Of a stretch of 20,776 nucleotides of DNA, positions 14,396-20,776 are shown one piece after another (position 1 is the first letter of the stretch; the number at the start of each line of letters is the position of its first letter). Source of the stretch: an uncultured Candidatus Melainabacteria bacterium. GTDB taxonomy: Bacteria > Cyanobacteriota > Vampirovibrionia > LMEP-6097. Where the stretch lies: contig CALBDR010000085.1 in NCBI GenBank assembly GCA_937927525.1, positions 1-20,776 on the forward strand, written 5' to 3'. The notes under the pieces were generated by a model. The model saw only the letters and a list, made by a program, of their open reading frames with translations, did not search any database and was not told the origin of the DNA. Made by a program: the position numbers and the translations under genes.

Positions 14396-14702
14396 TCTAG
14401 CTGTTGCATCAACAATTAAACCATGCTTTTTAAGAAGTTTCACTAGCTTCTCTTGCCTCTGTTTATAGCGAAATAAATTCCTTCTCGCTCCTCTTTTATC
14501 CCTTCTTCTAGCGGCAAGAGTAGTACCATCTTTAGGATTCCTAGGTTCTGTAAACAACCTAACTCCCATCTTCCGAATCTTACAAGGGACTAAATCTCCC
14601 TCCAAATTTTCAGGATTTTTCTTTAAATCTAATACACACCAGCCAATTGAATTTGTTCCAATGTCTAAAGCCAAACGATAAGGTTGCTTTATAACTTACA
14701 AT

Positions 14703-14708
14703 ATTATA
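14703..14708 (-). promoter_or_regulatory. -10 box of the former cas9 gene
   Basis: Minus-strand TATAAT lies in a completely A/T stretch and is followed by ten bases and then the ATA that replaces the cas9 start codon. Transcription would start close to that codon. It is divergent from the tracrRNA promoter about 40 bases away. Confidence 0.4.
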
Positions 14709-14742
14709 CAAATAATTATTTAATTTATAAATTTTATATTCT

Positions 14743-14751
14743 TGCTATAAT
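14743..14751 (+). promoter_or_regulatory. Extended -10 promoter of the tracrRNA
   Basis: TGCTATAAT (TGnTATAAT) predicts a start near 14758, immediately before the anti-repeat at 14759. No good -35 is seen in the A/T-rich upstream, as is usual for extended -10 promoters. Confidence 0.65.
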
Positions 14752-14757
14752 GACAAT

Positions 14758-14859
14758 TAAGTTATGAATCGGTCTCTGTAAGATAATAAGGAGTAAAACG
14801 ATTTTTTGTTTTACAGATCCGCAAAATGTTTAGAGGAAGCACCGCGCTTCCTCTTTTTT
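14758..14859 (+). ncRNA. Candidate tracrRNA of the decayed type II CRISPR system
   Basis: A predicted RNA of about 100 nt with the full tracrRNA layout. An extended -10 promoter ends seven bases before its start. The 25-nt anti-repeat (14759-14783) is fully complementary, with one G-U, to the leftover repeat 370 bases away. Directly after comes AATAAGG (14785-14791), like the AAUAAGG after the anti-repeat in known tracrRNAs. A perfect 7-bp hairpin follows (GTAAAAC / GTTTTAC, 14793-14814), then a single-stranded linker with GATCCGCAAAATG, and finally a terminator. It is divergent from the cas9 remnant, a usual position. All elements look intact although cas9 is destroyed. The other strand has the same pairing potential but no terminator or hairpins, so plus is the likely strand. 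Confidence 0.78.
14832..14859 (+). terminator. Intrinsic terminator of the tracrRNA
   Basis: A 9-bp stem (AGAGGAAGC / GCTTCCTCT) with a five-base loop is followed by a run of T to 14859. It abuts the stop codon of acs on the opposite strand, where the same stem lacks a good T-run and would terminate acs only weakly. Selection to keep it could come from either side. Confidence 0.88.
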
Positions 14860-16768
14860 ATCCCAAACTTTCCCTTATCCCCTCTAAAACACTTTTATCT
14901 TCAAGTGTAGATATATCTCCAATAATGTCTTTTCCCTGAGCTAGGTCTTGTAAAAGTCTTCTCATGACTTTACCAGATCTAGTCTTAGGTAAGGCAGTGC
15001 AAGTTATCACTCTTTCAGGTTTAGCGTGAGCACCTATTTCACTAGCGATATGAGCTGCAAGCAAATCACTCAAATCACTTGAATTGTTACTGGATACCAC
15101 AAAACATACTAGACCTTGACCTTTAATCTTATGAGGAATAGCTACAACTGCAGATTCTAAAACAGAATCATGCTTAGCAAGAGCGGTTTCAATTTCAGCA
15201 GTTCCTAGTCGGTGACCAGAAATATTAATGACATCATCATTTCTACCACCGATGCAGATATAAGCATCTTCATCGATAGTTGCTAAATCACCTGGCAAGT
15301 AAGAGTCTTGAATTAAAGACCAGTAAGCTTTTTTATATCTTTCAGGATTTTTATAAATCCCTTTAAGCATAGAAGGCCAAGGTTTAGAAATATGAAGAAG
15401 GGAATCATCTGAAATTTCAGCATGAATTCCAGGCAAAGCCGGTCCAGCAATACCAGGCTTAGCATTTTGCACTCTTGGTAAAGTAGTAATCATTATTCCA
15501 CCAGTCTCTGTCTGCCACCAGGTGTCGACAATAGGGCATTTAGATTTACCAATATGCTCATAAAACCATTTCCAAGTCTCAGAGCCAATGGGCTCCCCTA
15601 CAGAACCTAAAAGCCTAAGTGAACTTAAGTCATGTTTTTCAATATGCTCTAAACCCCACTGTTCAAAAGCTCTAATCGCAGTAGGTGCAGTATAAAAAAT
15701 ACTGACTTTATACTTTTCGATCAATTTCCAGAATTGATTTTTATCAGGAAAGTTAGGCGCTCCTTCATATATGACTTGAGTAGCACCATTCGCCAAAGGA
15801 CCATAAGCCACATAAGTATGTCCTGTAATCCAGCCGATATCAGCTGTGCACCAGAATATATCTTCGTCTTTTAGATCAAAAACCCAGTTACTACTGAGCT
15901 TTGCCCACAAAATATAACCTGCAGTACCATGTTCAATACCTTTAGGTTTACCTGTGCTACCACTAGTATAAAGAATAAAAGAAGTCTCATTACTTTCAAG
16001 CCATTCAGGCTCCAAAGTTGATAGCTTCTGGATATCAGCGTACTTATCAACAAGCAAGTCCTCTAAAGGTTTATGAATTTTCAAACGCAAGGATTTTTTT
16101 AAAGTATTAGTACTTTCATCTAAGTCTTGATCTCCACTCACGCGGTCAAAAAGTATCAGATCGGTGACTGATTGATTTTCAATTAAAGCTTCATGAGCAC
16201 ACTTAAAAAGTTCGATTTTTTTATTTCTTCTAATAAAAGCATTCTGAGTAATAAGAAGCTTGGCTTCTAGCTCGTTGATTCTATCTCTAAGAGCGTGCGC
16301 TGAAAAACCAGCAAAAACCACACTATGAATAGCACCGATTCTTAAACATGCCTGCATTGCAATAATAGATTCAGGACAAAGAGACATATAGATACAAACT
16401 CTGTCACCTTTTTTAATTCCTAAATCTTTTAGATAGGCACTAAACCTAACAACCTGTTCATGGAGCTCTCTATAAGTAAACTTCTGAATCTCTCCAAGCT
16501 CATCTTCAAAAATCAAAGCTGTTTTTTCAGCTTTATCTTTCAAATGAACATCCAGACAGTTATACGACACATTAGTTTTCCCATCTAAGAACCACTTATA
16601 ATGTGGTTTAGCACTATCATCTAAAATCTCATTAAAAGTCTGTTTGAAAAAAATATTTTTCTTTGCAAGATCAGCCCAAGTTCCTAAATAATCATTATCA
16701 AAATCACTCTTTAACCCCCTAAGATCATTTTCATTTATATTAGCTTTTACTTTTAAAAACTCTTCCAT
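14858..16768 (-). CDS. acs: Acetyl-CoA synthetase (AMP-forming)
   Basis: A 636-residue adenylate-forming enzyme that activates acetate to acetyl-CoA using ATP. Seen in order are the phosphate-binding loop YTSGSTGKPKG at residues 267-277, GWITGHTYVAYGPLANGAT, DTWWQTETGGIMIT, GGRNDDVINISGHRLGTAE, and near the C terminus PKTRSGKVMRR. Lys600 is the residue acetylated in the Salmonella enzyme to switch it off. The Trp in DTWWQTE is the acetate-pocket residue that excludes longer acids, so acetate is the likely substrate. It follows the thioredoxin-like gene by 25 bases and probably belongs to the symporter-thioredoxin-acs transcript. Length and motifs are complete. Confidence 0.96.
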   Translation of the reverse strand: MEEFLKVKANINENDLRGLKSDFDNDYLGTWADLAKKNIFFKQTFNEILDDSAKPHYKWFLDGKTNVSYNCLDVHLKDKAEKTALIFEDELGEIQKFTYRELHEQVVRFSAYLKDLGIKKGDRVCIYMSLCPESIIAMQACLRIGAIHSVVFAGFSAHALRDRINELEAKLLITQNAFIRRNKKIELFKCAHEALIENQSVTDLILFDRVSGDQDLDESTNTLKKSLRLKIHKPLEDLLVDKYADIQKLSTLEPEWLESNETSFILYTSGSTGKPKGIEHGTAGYILWAKLSSNWVFDLKDEDIFWCTADIGWITGHTYVAYGPLANGATQVIYEGAPNFPDKNQFWKLIEKYKVSIFYTAPTAIRAFEQWGLEHIEKHDLSSLRLLGSVGEPIGSETWKWFYEHIGKSKCPIVDTWWQTETGGIMITTLPRVQNAKPGIAGPALPGIHAEISDDSLLHISKPWPSMLKGIYKNPERYKKAYWSLIQDSYLPGDLATIDEDAYICIGGRNDDVINISGHRLGTAEIETALAKHDSVLESAVVAIPHKIKGQGLVCFVVSSNNSSDLSDLLAAHIASEIGAHAKPERVITCTALPKTRSGKVMRRLLQDLAQGKDIIGDISTLEDKSVLEGIRESLG

Positions 16769-16793
16769 ATCCCTCTATCTACTTTCCCAAAAA

Positions 16794-17309
16794 TCACTTC
16801 CATTTTATAGAACAACCAATACTTGGTTTTCCTTCCTGGACCTGAGTTTCCCCAGCTTCAAGTTTTAAAATACTCTCTTCTAAATACTCAAAAGCTCCAT
16901 GGTAAGCAAGTTTATATTCCCCATCAATCTTTTTATAAGTATAAATATCAGGTGTACAAACAGCTTGGTACTTCTTTGCAATCTCCTGACTTTCATCAAA
17001 TAAATATGGGAAAGAAAAATTATACTTTTCATGAAATAACTTCATATTCTCAAAGCTATCTTCATTTCTATAAGCAGGATCATTTGCTGAAATAGTGACA
17101 AAATCAACTCTATCTTTGAGCTTCAGAGCTAGCTTAGAAAAATCTTCAATAATCTCTATTACATAAGGGCAGTGATTGCAAATAAATGCAATTACTACTG
17201 TATCTTTAGTGAATGAATCACTAGAAAAAGTATCCTCATCAATATTCTTTAGCTCAAAGCTAATTAAGGGTGTCCCAAGCTCTAAATTCTCAGAATTAAG
17301 TAAAACCAT
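16794..17309 (-). CDS. Thioredoxin-like/AhpC-TSA family protein
   Basis: A 171-residue thioredoxin-fold protein without a signal peptide. The redox motif is CNHCPYV in VVIAFICNHCPYVIEIIEDF (around residues 42-62), and the C terminus ends in the family-typical PSIGCSIKWK with another cysteine. Proteins of this type (thioredoxin-like, redoxin domain) are widespread and mostly uncharacterised; a thiol peroxidase or disulfide reductase role is inferred. The ATG lies exactly six bases after TATAAT (17321-17316), so it may have its own leaderless transcript. It also sits 20 bases after the symporter gene, inside a same-strand cluster with acs. Confidence 0.88.
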   Translation of the reverse strand: MVLLNSENLELGTPLISFELKNIDEDTFSSDSFTKDTVVIAFICNHCPYVIEIIEDFSKLALKLKDRVDFVTISANDPAYRNEDSFENMKLFHEKYNFSFPYLFDESQEIAKKYQAVCTPDIYTYKKIDGEYKLAYHGAFEYLEESILKLEAGETQVQEGKPSIGCSIKWK

Positions 17310-17315
17310 GGCTAA

Positions 17316-17321
17316 ATTATA
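17316..17321 (-). promoter_or_regulatory. -10 box of the thioredoxin-like gene
   Basis: On the minus strand TATAAT is followed by TTAGCC and the ATG at 17309, spacing six. It lies between the symporter stop and this gene, so it would be an internal promoter of the cluster. Confidence 0.5.
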
Positions 17322-17329
17322 ACTTCAGT

Positions 17330-18751
17330 TTACTGTTTTTTCAGCAAGCCAAAAGGTTTGATCCAGAAAATCAAGACTGCAACTAAAGTTGCCGGCATAA
17401 CTTCATGAATCCCAAAAGGCATATTTAAAGTAAAACGCCAAACAATTACCGTAAGGATCGAGAAAAACGCCATTACTGATGAGGTTTTAGTATCCATTTC
17501 GAAATCAAAACATCTTAAAACCATTAGTGGACCTAAACTTGCAGCAAGAGATGACCAAGCAATTAAAGTTAAAGTAAAAACATTTTGCCCCGAGAAAAGA
17601 GCAATACAAATTGCTATCACTGTTACTATAAGTGAAGATATTTTAGAAAATATATATGATTTTTTCAAAGATGGAAATAAATCTTGGCTAAGACTTGCAG
17701 AGCAAGAAATTATCTGTGAGTCAGCAGTAGAAACTGCTGCTGAAAATATTCCAGCTAAAATAAATCCGACTAAGACATCTGGAAGATATTGTTCAGCTAA
17801 AATTGGTAGGGTTAACTCTGGGTCTATTGAACTTAAATCAGGTAATAAAATCCTTGAAGCTAAGCCCACACTTAAAGAAGCTATACCGAAAATAAGATAT
17901 AGGCTAAAGTATATATCTCTTGCCTTACCCATTTTGCTTGAATCATCTATAAGCATCGCCCTTACCATAGTATGAGGTTGCCCGATAACACCATAACCAT
18001 TTACAAGCAAACTAATAATGAAAATTATGAAATGCCAAAAAGTTTTCTCTGGAACTAAACTTACTAAATTAGGATCAACTGCTTTTAAAGACGCCATCAA
18101 CTCAGTAACCCCTCCACACTTACCGATGGTTAAAAAACTCATTAAAAACATTGCAGCACACATAAAAATTGTTTGAGCAACATCAGTCCAAATCGAAGCT
18201 CGGATGCCACCAGAAAAGCAATATATCGCTACAATCAATCCAGCAATGACTATTCCCATGTTCATATCCCAATCAAGCATGACATGCAGTGCTTTACTAC
18301 TAACTTTTAATTGTGCTGCAGCGTAGACAGATAGGAATGTAAAACTAATTAAAGAAGTGAATTTTATTAATCCTGGCAAACTCTTCTTCTCTCCAGTACC
18401 TATAAAAGAAGTAATGGTATTTGAATCTTGTTCTTCAGACTTATCTCTAAGTCTTTTATGAATAGTGAGCCAAGCAAGCAAGTCACCAAATGCCCAAGTA
18501 AGCACATACCAAACAGCTGAAATCCCGACATTATAGGTATAGCCAATAAAACCAATAAACATAAAACCACTATAGTTAGTAGATAGCATTGACAATGCCA
18601 TGACTATAGGGTGGACAGACCTACTAGCAAGTAAATAATCACCAGAGTTTGCTTTCGCTTTACTTGCTGAAAGCGTACCAACTAATACCATTAAAACTAA
18701 GAAACCAATAAAACTTAGAGAAATTACGTTAACTATTGCAAATTGCACCAC
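17330..18751 (-). CDS. Sodium:solute symporter (SSS family, PutP-like)
   Basis: A roughly 473-residue inner-membrane protein with about 12-13 hydrophobic spans. Family landmarks are SGDYLLASRSVHPIVMALSM and NYSGFMFIGFIGYTYNVGIS near the start, CFSGGIRASIWTDVAQTIFM around the fifth and sixth spans, GYGVIGQPHTMVRAM, and GIFSAAVSTADSQIISCSAS, the sodium-site helix. The GQPHTMVRAM wording is closest to the proline carrier PutP, but the family also carries acetate, pantothenate and sugars. Placement upstream of acs on the same strand raises the possibility of acetate or another carboxylate. The open start codon is GTG at 18751; the next GTG (18748) lies exactly six bases after minus-strand TATCAT and may be the true leaderless start. 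Confidence 0.9.
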   Translation of the reverse strand: MVQFAIVNVISLSFIGFLVLMVLVGTLSASKAKANSGDYLLASRSVHPIVMALSMLSTNYSGFMFIGFIGYTYNVGISAVWYVLTWAFGDLLAWLTIHKRLRDKSEEQDSNTITSFIGTGEKKSLPGLIKFTSLISFTFLSVYAAAQLKVSSKALHVMLDWDMNMGIVIAGLIVAIYCFSGGIRASIWTDVAQTIFMCAAMFLMSFLTIGKCGGVTELMASLKAVDPNLVSLVPEKTFWHFIIFIISLLVNGYGVIGQPHTMVRAMLIDDSSKMGKARDIYFSLYLIFGIASLSVGLASRILLPDLSSIDPELTLPILAEQYLPDVLVGFILAGIFSAAVSTADSQIISCSASLSQDLFPSLKKSYIFSKISSLIVTVIAICIALFSGQNVFTLTLIAWSSLAASLGPLMVLRCFDFEMDTKTSSVMAFFSILTVIVWRFTLNMPFGIHEVMPATLVAVLIFWIKPFGLLKKQ

Positions 18752-18827
18752 ACCATGATAACAAAAAATAATTATTCATTCATAAAAAGTCCGAGAAAGC
18801 TAACTCATTTGCTAAAATATTACGCCT

Positions 18828-19646
18828 ATGTCAGCTGATAATACAGAACTATGGTTTCAAGAAATTCATCAAGGTGTACAAAGCATCAGCATGAAAGTTT
18901 CTAAAGTACATTTAAAGAAACAAAGCAAATACCAAGAAATTTTTATCTTTGAAAATGATAACTTTGGTACAGTAATGGCTTTAGATGGAGCCTTAATGCT
19001 TAGTGATATCGATGAGCACATGTACCACCGTGCTCTTACAAGCTATGGCATGATAAATTTAAGTGAAAAAGCTAAAGATTTAAATATTTTAGTTATTGGT
19101 GGTGGTGACGGTGGTATAGTCCGTGATTTATTTACTAATTACGATTCACGTATCAGTAAAGTAACAATGGTGGAAATTGATGAAGAAGTTATTAATGCAT
19201 CTAAAGAATTTTTCCCACAAATATCAATTGCATTAAATAATCCTAAATTAGACTTAAGGTGTGAAGATGCACTCAAATTCATTGATAGCTGTGACGAAAA
19301 TACTTATGACTTAATATTATGCGACTCTACTGATCCAAAAGGTTTTGCCGCTGGTCTTATAGAGGAAGAATTCTATAAAAAAATCAAAAGAACTTTAAAA
19401 GAGAATGGAGTATTTTGTGCACAGTCAGGCTCCCCTTTCTTCCAAAGATCTGAACTTAGAAAAACTAGAGAAAATTTAGCTAAAGTCTTCAAAGATGTAC
19501 ACAGCTATTATGCACCAATGCTAGTTTACCCAGGCACAATATGGTCATATACAGCAGCAGCTAAAGAAATTAAAACTAGAGAAAATATTGATATCGGAGA
19601 ATTTATCAATTTAGATAATTTACTAATAAGATCCGAGTTATCATGA
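18828..19646 (+). CDS. speE: Spermidine synthase (polyamine aminopropyltransferase)
   Basis: A 272-residue enzyme that transfers the aminopropyl group from decarboxylated S-adenosylmethionine to putrescine. The N-terminal beta domain (LWFQEIHQGVQSISMKV) is followed by the Rossmann-like fold with DEHMYHRALTSYGMI, the cofactor loop GGGDGG at residues 91-96, the adenosine-binding acidic VEIDEEV, and catalytic Asp166 in LILCDSTDP. C-terminal SGSPFFQRSELRKT and YYAPMLVYPGTIWSYT are typical. It is divergent from the symporter gene (76 bases between). No speD or arginine/ornithine decarboxylase is in the window. The stop TGA is followed immediately by the glycosyltransferase frame, so the two may be co-transcribed. 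Confidence 0.95.
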   Translation: MSADNTELWFQEIHQGVQSISMKVSKVHLKKQSKYQEIFIFENDNFGTVMALDGALMLSDIDEHMYHRALTSYGMINLSEKAKDLNILVIGGGDGGIVRDLFTNYDSRISKVTMVEIDEEVINASKEFFPQISIALNNPKLDLRCEDALKFIDSCDENTYDLILCDSTDPKGFAAGLIEEEFYKKIKRTLKENGVFCAQSGSPFFQRSELRKTRENLAKVFKDVHSYYAPMLVYPGTIWSYTAAAKEIKTRENIDIGEFINLDNLLIRSELS

Positions 19647-19661
19647 ATGGGGAGAGATAAT

Positions 19662-20675
19662 ATGAGTAATCCACCATTAGTTTCAGTAGTTATTCCAAGC
19701 TATAACCAAGCAAAATTCATATCAGATAATTTAGAGAGTATTCTAAAACAGAGTTATAGCAACTTTGAAGTGATTTTCATTGATGATGGCAGCACTGATA
19801 ATACAGAAGAAATCGTAAAAGATTTCGTAAATAAAGATTCACGCATTAAATACTTCAAACAAAAAAACTCTGAAAGAGCTGTTGCCAGAAGCTTTGGCAT
19901 TAGTAAAGCAAGTGGTAAATATGTCTGCTTAGTAGACTCTGACGATACTTGGCTGGAAAATAAATTAGCAACTCAAGTAAAGATCATGGAAGAAAAACCA
20001 GAAGTGGTTCTTTGCTATGCTTCAGTAAATAGAATTTCACCAGAGAATAAAAGTTTAAAGTCAGCTGCAAGACAACAAGAAGGTGCAAGTGGCTTAGTTT
20101 ACTTTCATTTACTCAAAAGAAATTTTATCCCATCAGTTACACCTATGATTAGAAAAGAAGCTCTTGATAAAGTCGGTACCCAAGTAACTGATTTCATCCC
20201 TTATGAAGACTGGGATTTCTGGTTAAGACTCTCTAAGTTCGGAGAGTTTTATCACATTAAAGAGCCTTTAGGAAATTACCGTATACACCCAGGGCAATCT
20301 GTCCAAAATGTTAAAGCTGAAAGAATAGAAGAAGTAACCTTAAAAGTTCTAGATGCTAATACTAAGATTGAAGAGAATAGAGAAGCTAGTATTGAAGATC
20401 AACTATCGATAAAAGCTAGTGGTAATGATGAAGCCAAGAAAATAATTCTAGCTGAGATGCGCGAAGCTTATAGCTTGGCTTTTCTACGTTTTGCCTACTG
20501 GTATATACTTGCCGGTAAACCTAGTCTTGCTAGGGCGAAGCTAGCTAAGTCTATAAGTAAAAACTTTTTAAGACTTTTTGATATTAGATTCATTGGTTTA
20601 TGGCTGAGTAGTTACTTTAGCAACTCCTCTGCTTTCGGGAGTTTAATAAAAAAATTCCTTGGTAAATTTCATTAA
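19662..20675 (+). CDS. Family 2 glycosyltransferase
   Basis: A GT-A fold glycosyltransferase of about 337 residues. The N terminus VSVVIPSYNQAKFISDNLES leads into the nucleotide-binding VIFIDDGSTDNTEEI (Asp41-Asp42). The metal-binding DSDD follows at residues 92-95, and EDWDFWLRLSKFG is the acceptor-side ED motif. It uses a UDP- or other nucleotide-sugar and probably builds surface polysaccharide or glycosylates a surface protein; the acceptor is unknown. The C-terminal hydrophobic amphipathic stretch (AYWYILAGKPSLARAKLAKS) may contact the membrane. An ATG at 19647 immediately follows the speE stop, but GGGGAGAG at 19650-19657 is a well-placed ribosome binding site for the ATG at 19662, which I prefer. 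Confidence 0.92.
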   Translation: MSNPPLVSVVIPSYNQAKFISDNLESILKQSYSNFEVIFIDDGSTDNTEEIVKDFVNKDSRIKYFKQKNSERAVARSFGISKASGKYVCLVDSDDTWLENKLATQVKIMEEKPEVVLCYASVNRISPENKSLKSAARQQEGASGLVYFHLLKRNFIPSVTPMIRKEALDKVGTQVTDFIPYEDWDFWLRLSKFGEFYHIKEPLGNYRIHPGQSVQNVKAERIEEVTLKVLDANTKIEENREASIEDQLSIKASGNDEAKKIILAEMREAYSLAFLRFAYWYILAGKPSLARAKLAKSISKNFLRLFDIRFIGLWLSSYFSNSSAFGSLIKKFLGKFH

Positions 20676-20677
20676 TA

Positions 20678-20776
20678 GTGAAAAGTAAAAAATTCTATAT
20701 GATTAGAAGCTTCACTTTAATTGGAAATTTATTTCCTCAATTCTTAGTACTGTGTTTTTTAACCTTTTTCATTAAC
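20678..20776 (+). CDS. Start of a further gene, hydrophobic N terminus (runs off right edge)
   Basis: From GTG at 20678 (or ATG at 20699) the plus strand is open to the window end, 33 codons. It reads a short basic stretch (KSKKFYMIRS) and then a hydrophobic segment (LIGNLFPQFLVLCFLTFFIN), i.e. a membrane-protein start or signal anchor. It begins two bases after the glycosyltransferase stop, so it is probably in the same operon, perhaps a polysaccharide-related membrane protein. Too little is present to assign a family. Confidence 0.4.
   Translation, partial: MKSKKFYMIRSFTLIGNLFPQFLVLCFLTFFIN

Larger units (their letters stand above)
14342..14692 (-). pseudogene. cas9: Truncated cas9: RuvC-I motif and bridge helix only
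   Basis: The minus-strand frame reads ALDIGTNSIGWCVLDL, the RuvC-I motif of Cas9. It continues with MGVRLFTEPRNPKDGTTLAA and the arginine-rich bridge helix RRRDKRGARRNLFRYKQRQE, then LVKLLKKHGL, and stops after 116 codons against roughly 1000-1400 in complete Cas9. REC, HNH and PAM-interacting parts are missing. A TTG start at 14674 is open, but reading upstream gives KQPYRL before ALDIG, typical Cas9 N-terminal sequence. This begins at ATA (14692-14690) where an ATG would be expected, and counting from it places the catalytic aspartate at position 10 as in SpCas9. The last ~20 codons are not Cas9 but a translated CRISPR repeat and flank, so a deletion joined cas9 to the array. Confidence 0.88.

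Noticed and set aside
14363..14783. 25-bp inverted repeats flanking the cas9 fragment read as ends of an insertion sequence or MITE
   Set aside because: The enclosed sequence is cas9 and no transposase or target duplication is seen; the right copy sits in a complete tracrRNA layout, which explains the pairing better.
14675..14783. tracrRNA encoded on the minus strand from the same anti-repeat
   Set aside because: The minus strand after the anti-repeat enters an A/T stretch and the cas9 start with no hairpins or terminator, whereas the plus strand has promoter, hairpin and terminator.
1..20776. tRNA, rRNA, complete CRISPR array, prophage or transposase genes
   Set aside because: I looked for these in the gaps and on both strands and saw none beyond the single CRISPR repeat described.

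Overview
This is an AT-rich stretch of a bacterial chromosome, densely packed with short intergenic gaps, from a flagellated organism. The 2[4Fe-4S]-type ferredoxin at 10880-11104 looks like the small cyanobacterial ferredoxin family. Together with low GC, a flagellar cap gene and no photosynthesis genes, this makes a non-photosynthetic cyanobacterial relative (Vampirovibrionia/Melainabacteria type) a reasonable but unproven guess. Many genes have a TATAAT-like -10 box ending exactly 6-7 bases before the start codon, so much of the transcription here is probably leaderless.

Layout. 1-1266 (minus): undecaprenyl diphosphate synthase, then alanine racemase running off the left edge (cell wall). 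1373-5870 (plus): flagellar cap protein FliD with an internal duplication, a small FliT-like candidate, a TatD nuclease and a secreted helical protein. 5881-6702 (minus): SirB1-type transglutaminase-like protein. 6809-8674 (plus): small unknown protein, then permease and ATPase of a nitrate/sulfonate/taurine-type ABC importer without a binding protein in view. 8696-10080 (plus): flavodoxin, an unlisted 31-residue membrane peptide, and trpA. 10077-11104 (minus): SDR oxidoreductase and ferredoxin. 11332-12416 (plus): PRC-barrel protein and a small unknown. 12556-13515 (minus): branched-chain aminotransferase. 14858-18751 (minus): a probable PutP-type symporter / thioredoxin-like / acetyl-CoA synthetase operon. 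18828-20776 (plus): spermidine synthase, family 2 glycosyltransferase and the start of another gene.

The accessory island is 13549-14860, between the aminotransferase and acs. It holds a HigB/HigA-type toxin-antitoxin pair followed by the wreck of a type II CRISPR-Cas locus. The wreck consists of the first ~100 codons of cas9 (RuvC-I motif and arginine-rich bridge helix), whose ATG appears to have become ATA and whose reading frame now runs into a single CRISPR repeat. Next to it is an apparently intact tracrRNA gene with an extended -10 promoter, a 25-nt anti-repeat that pairs completely with that repeat (one G-U), a nexus-like AATAAGG, a hairpin and a strong intrinsic terminator. The repeat carries an extended -10 at its 3' end, the arrangement known from type II-C arrays. 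Most of cas9, cas1/cas2 and the spacers are gone, but the tracrRNA gene looks transcribable. This is the most interesting item in the window.
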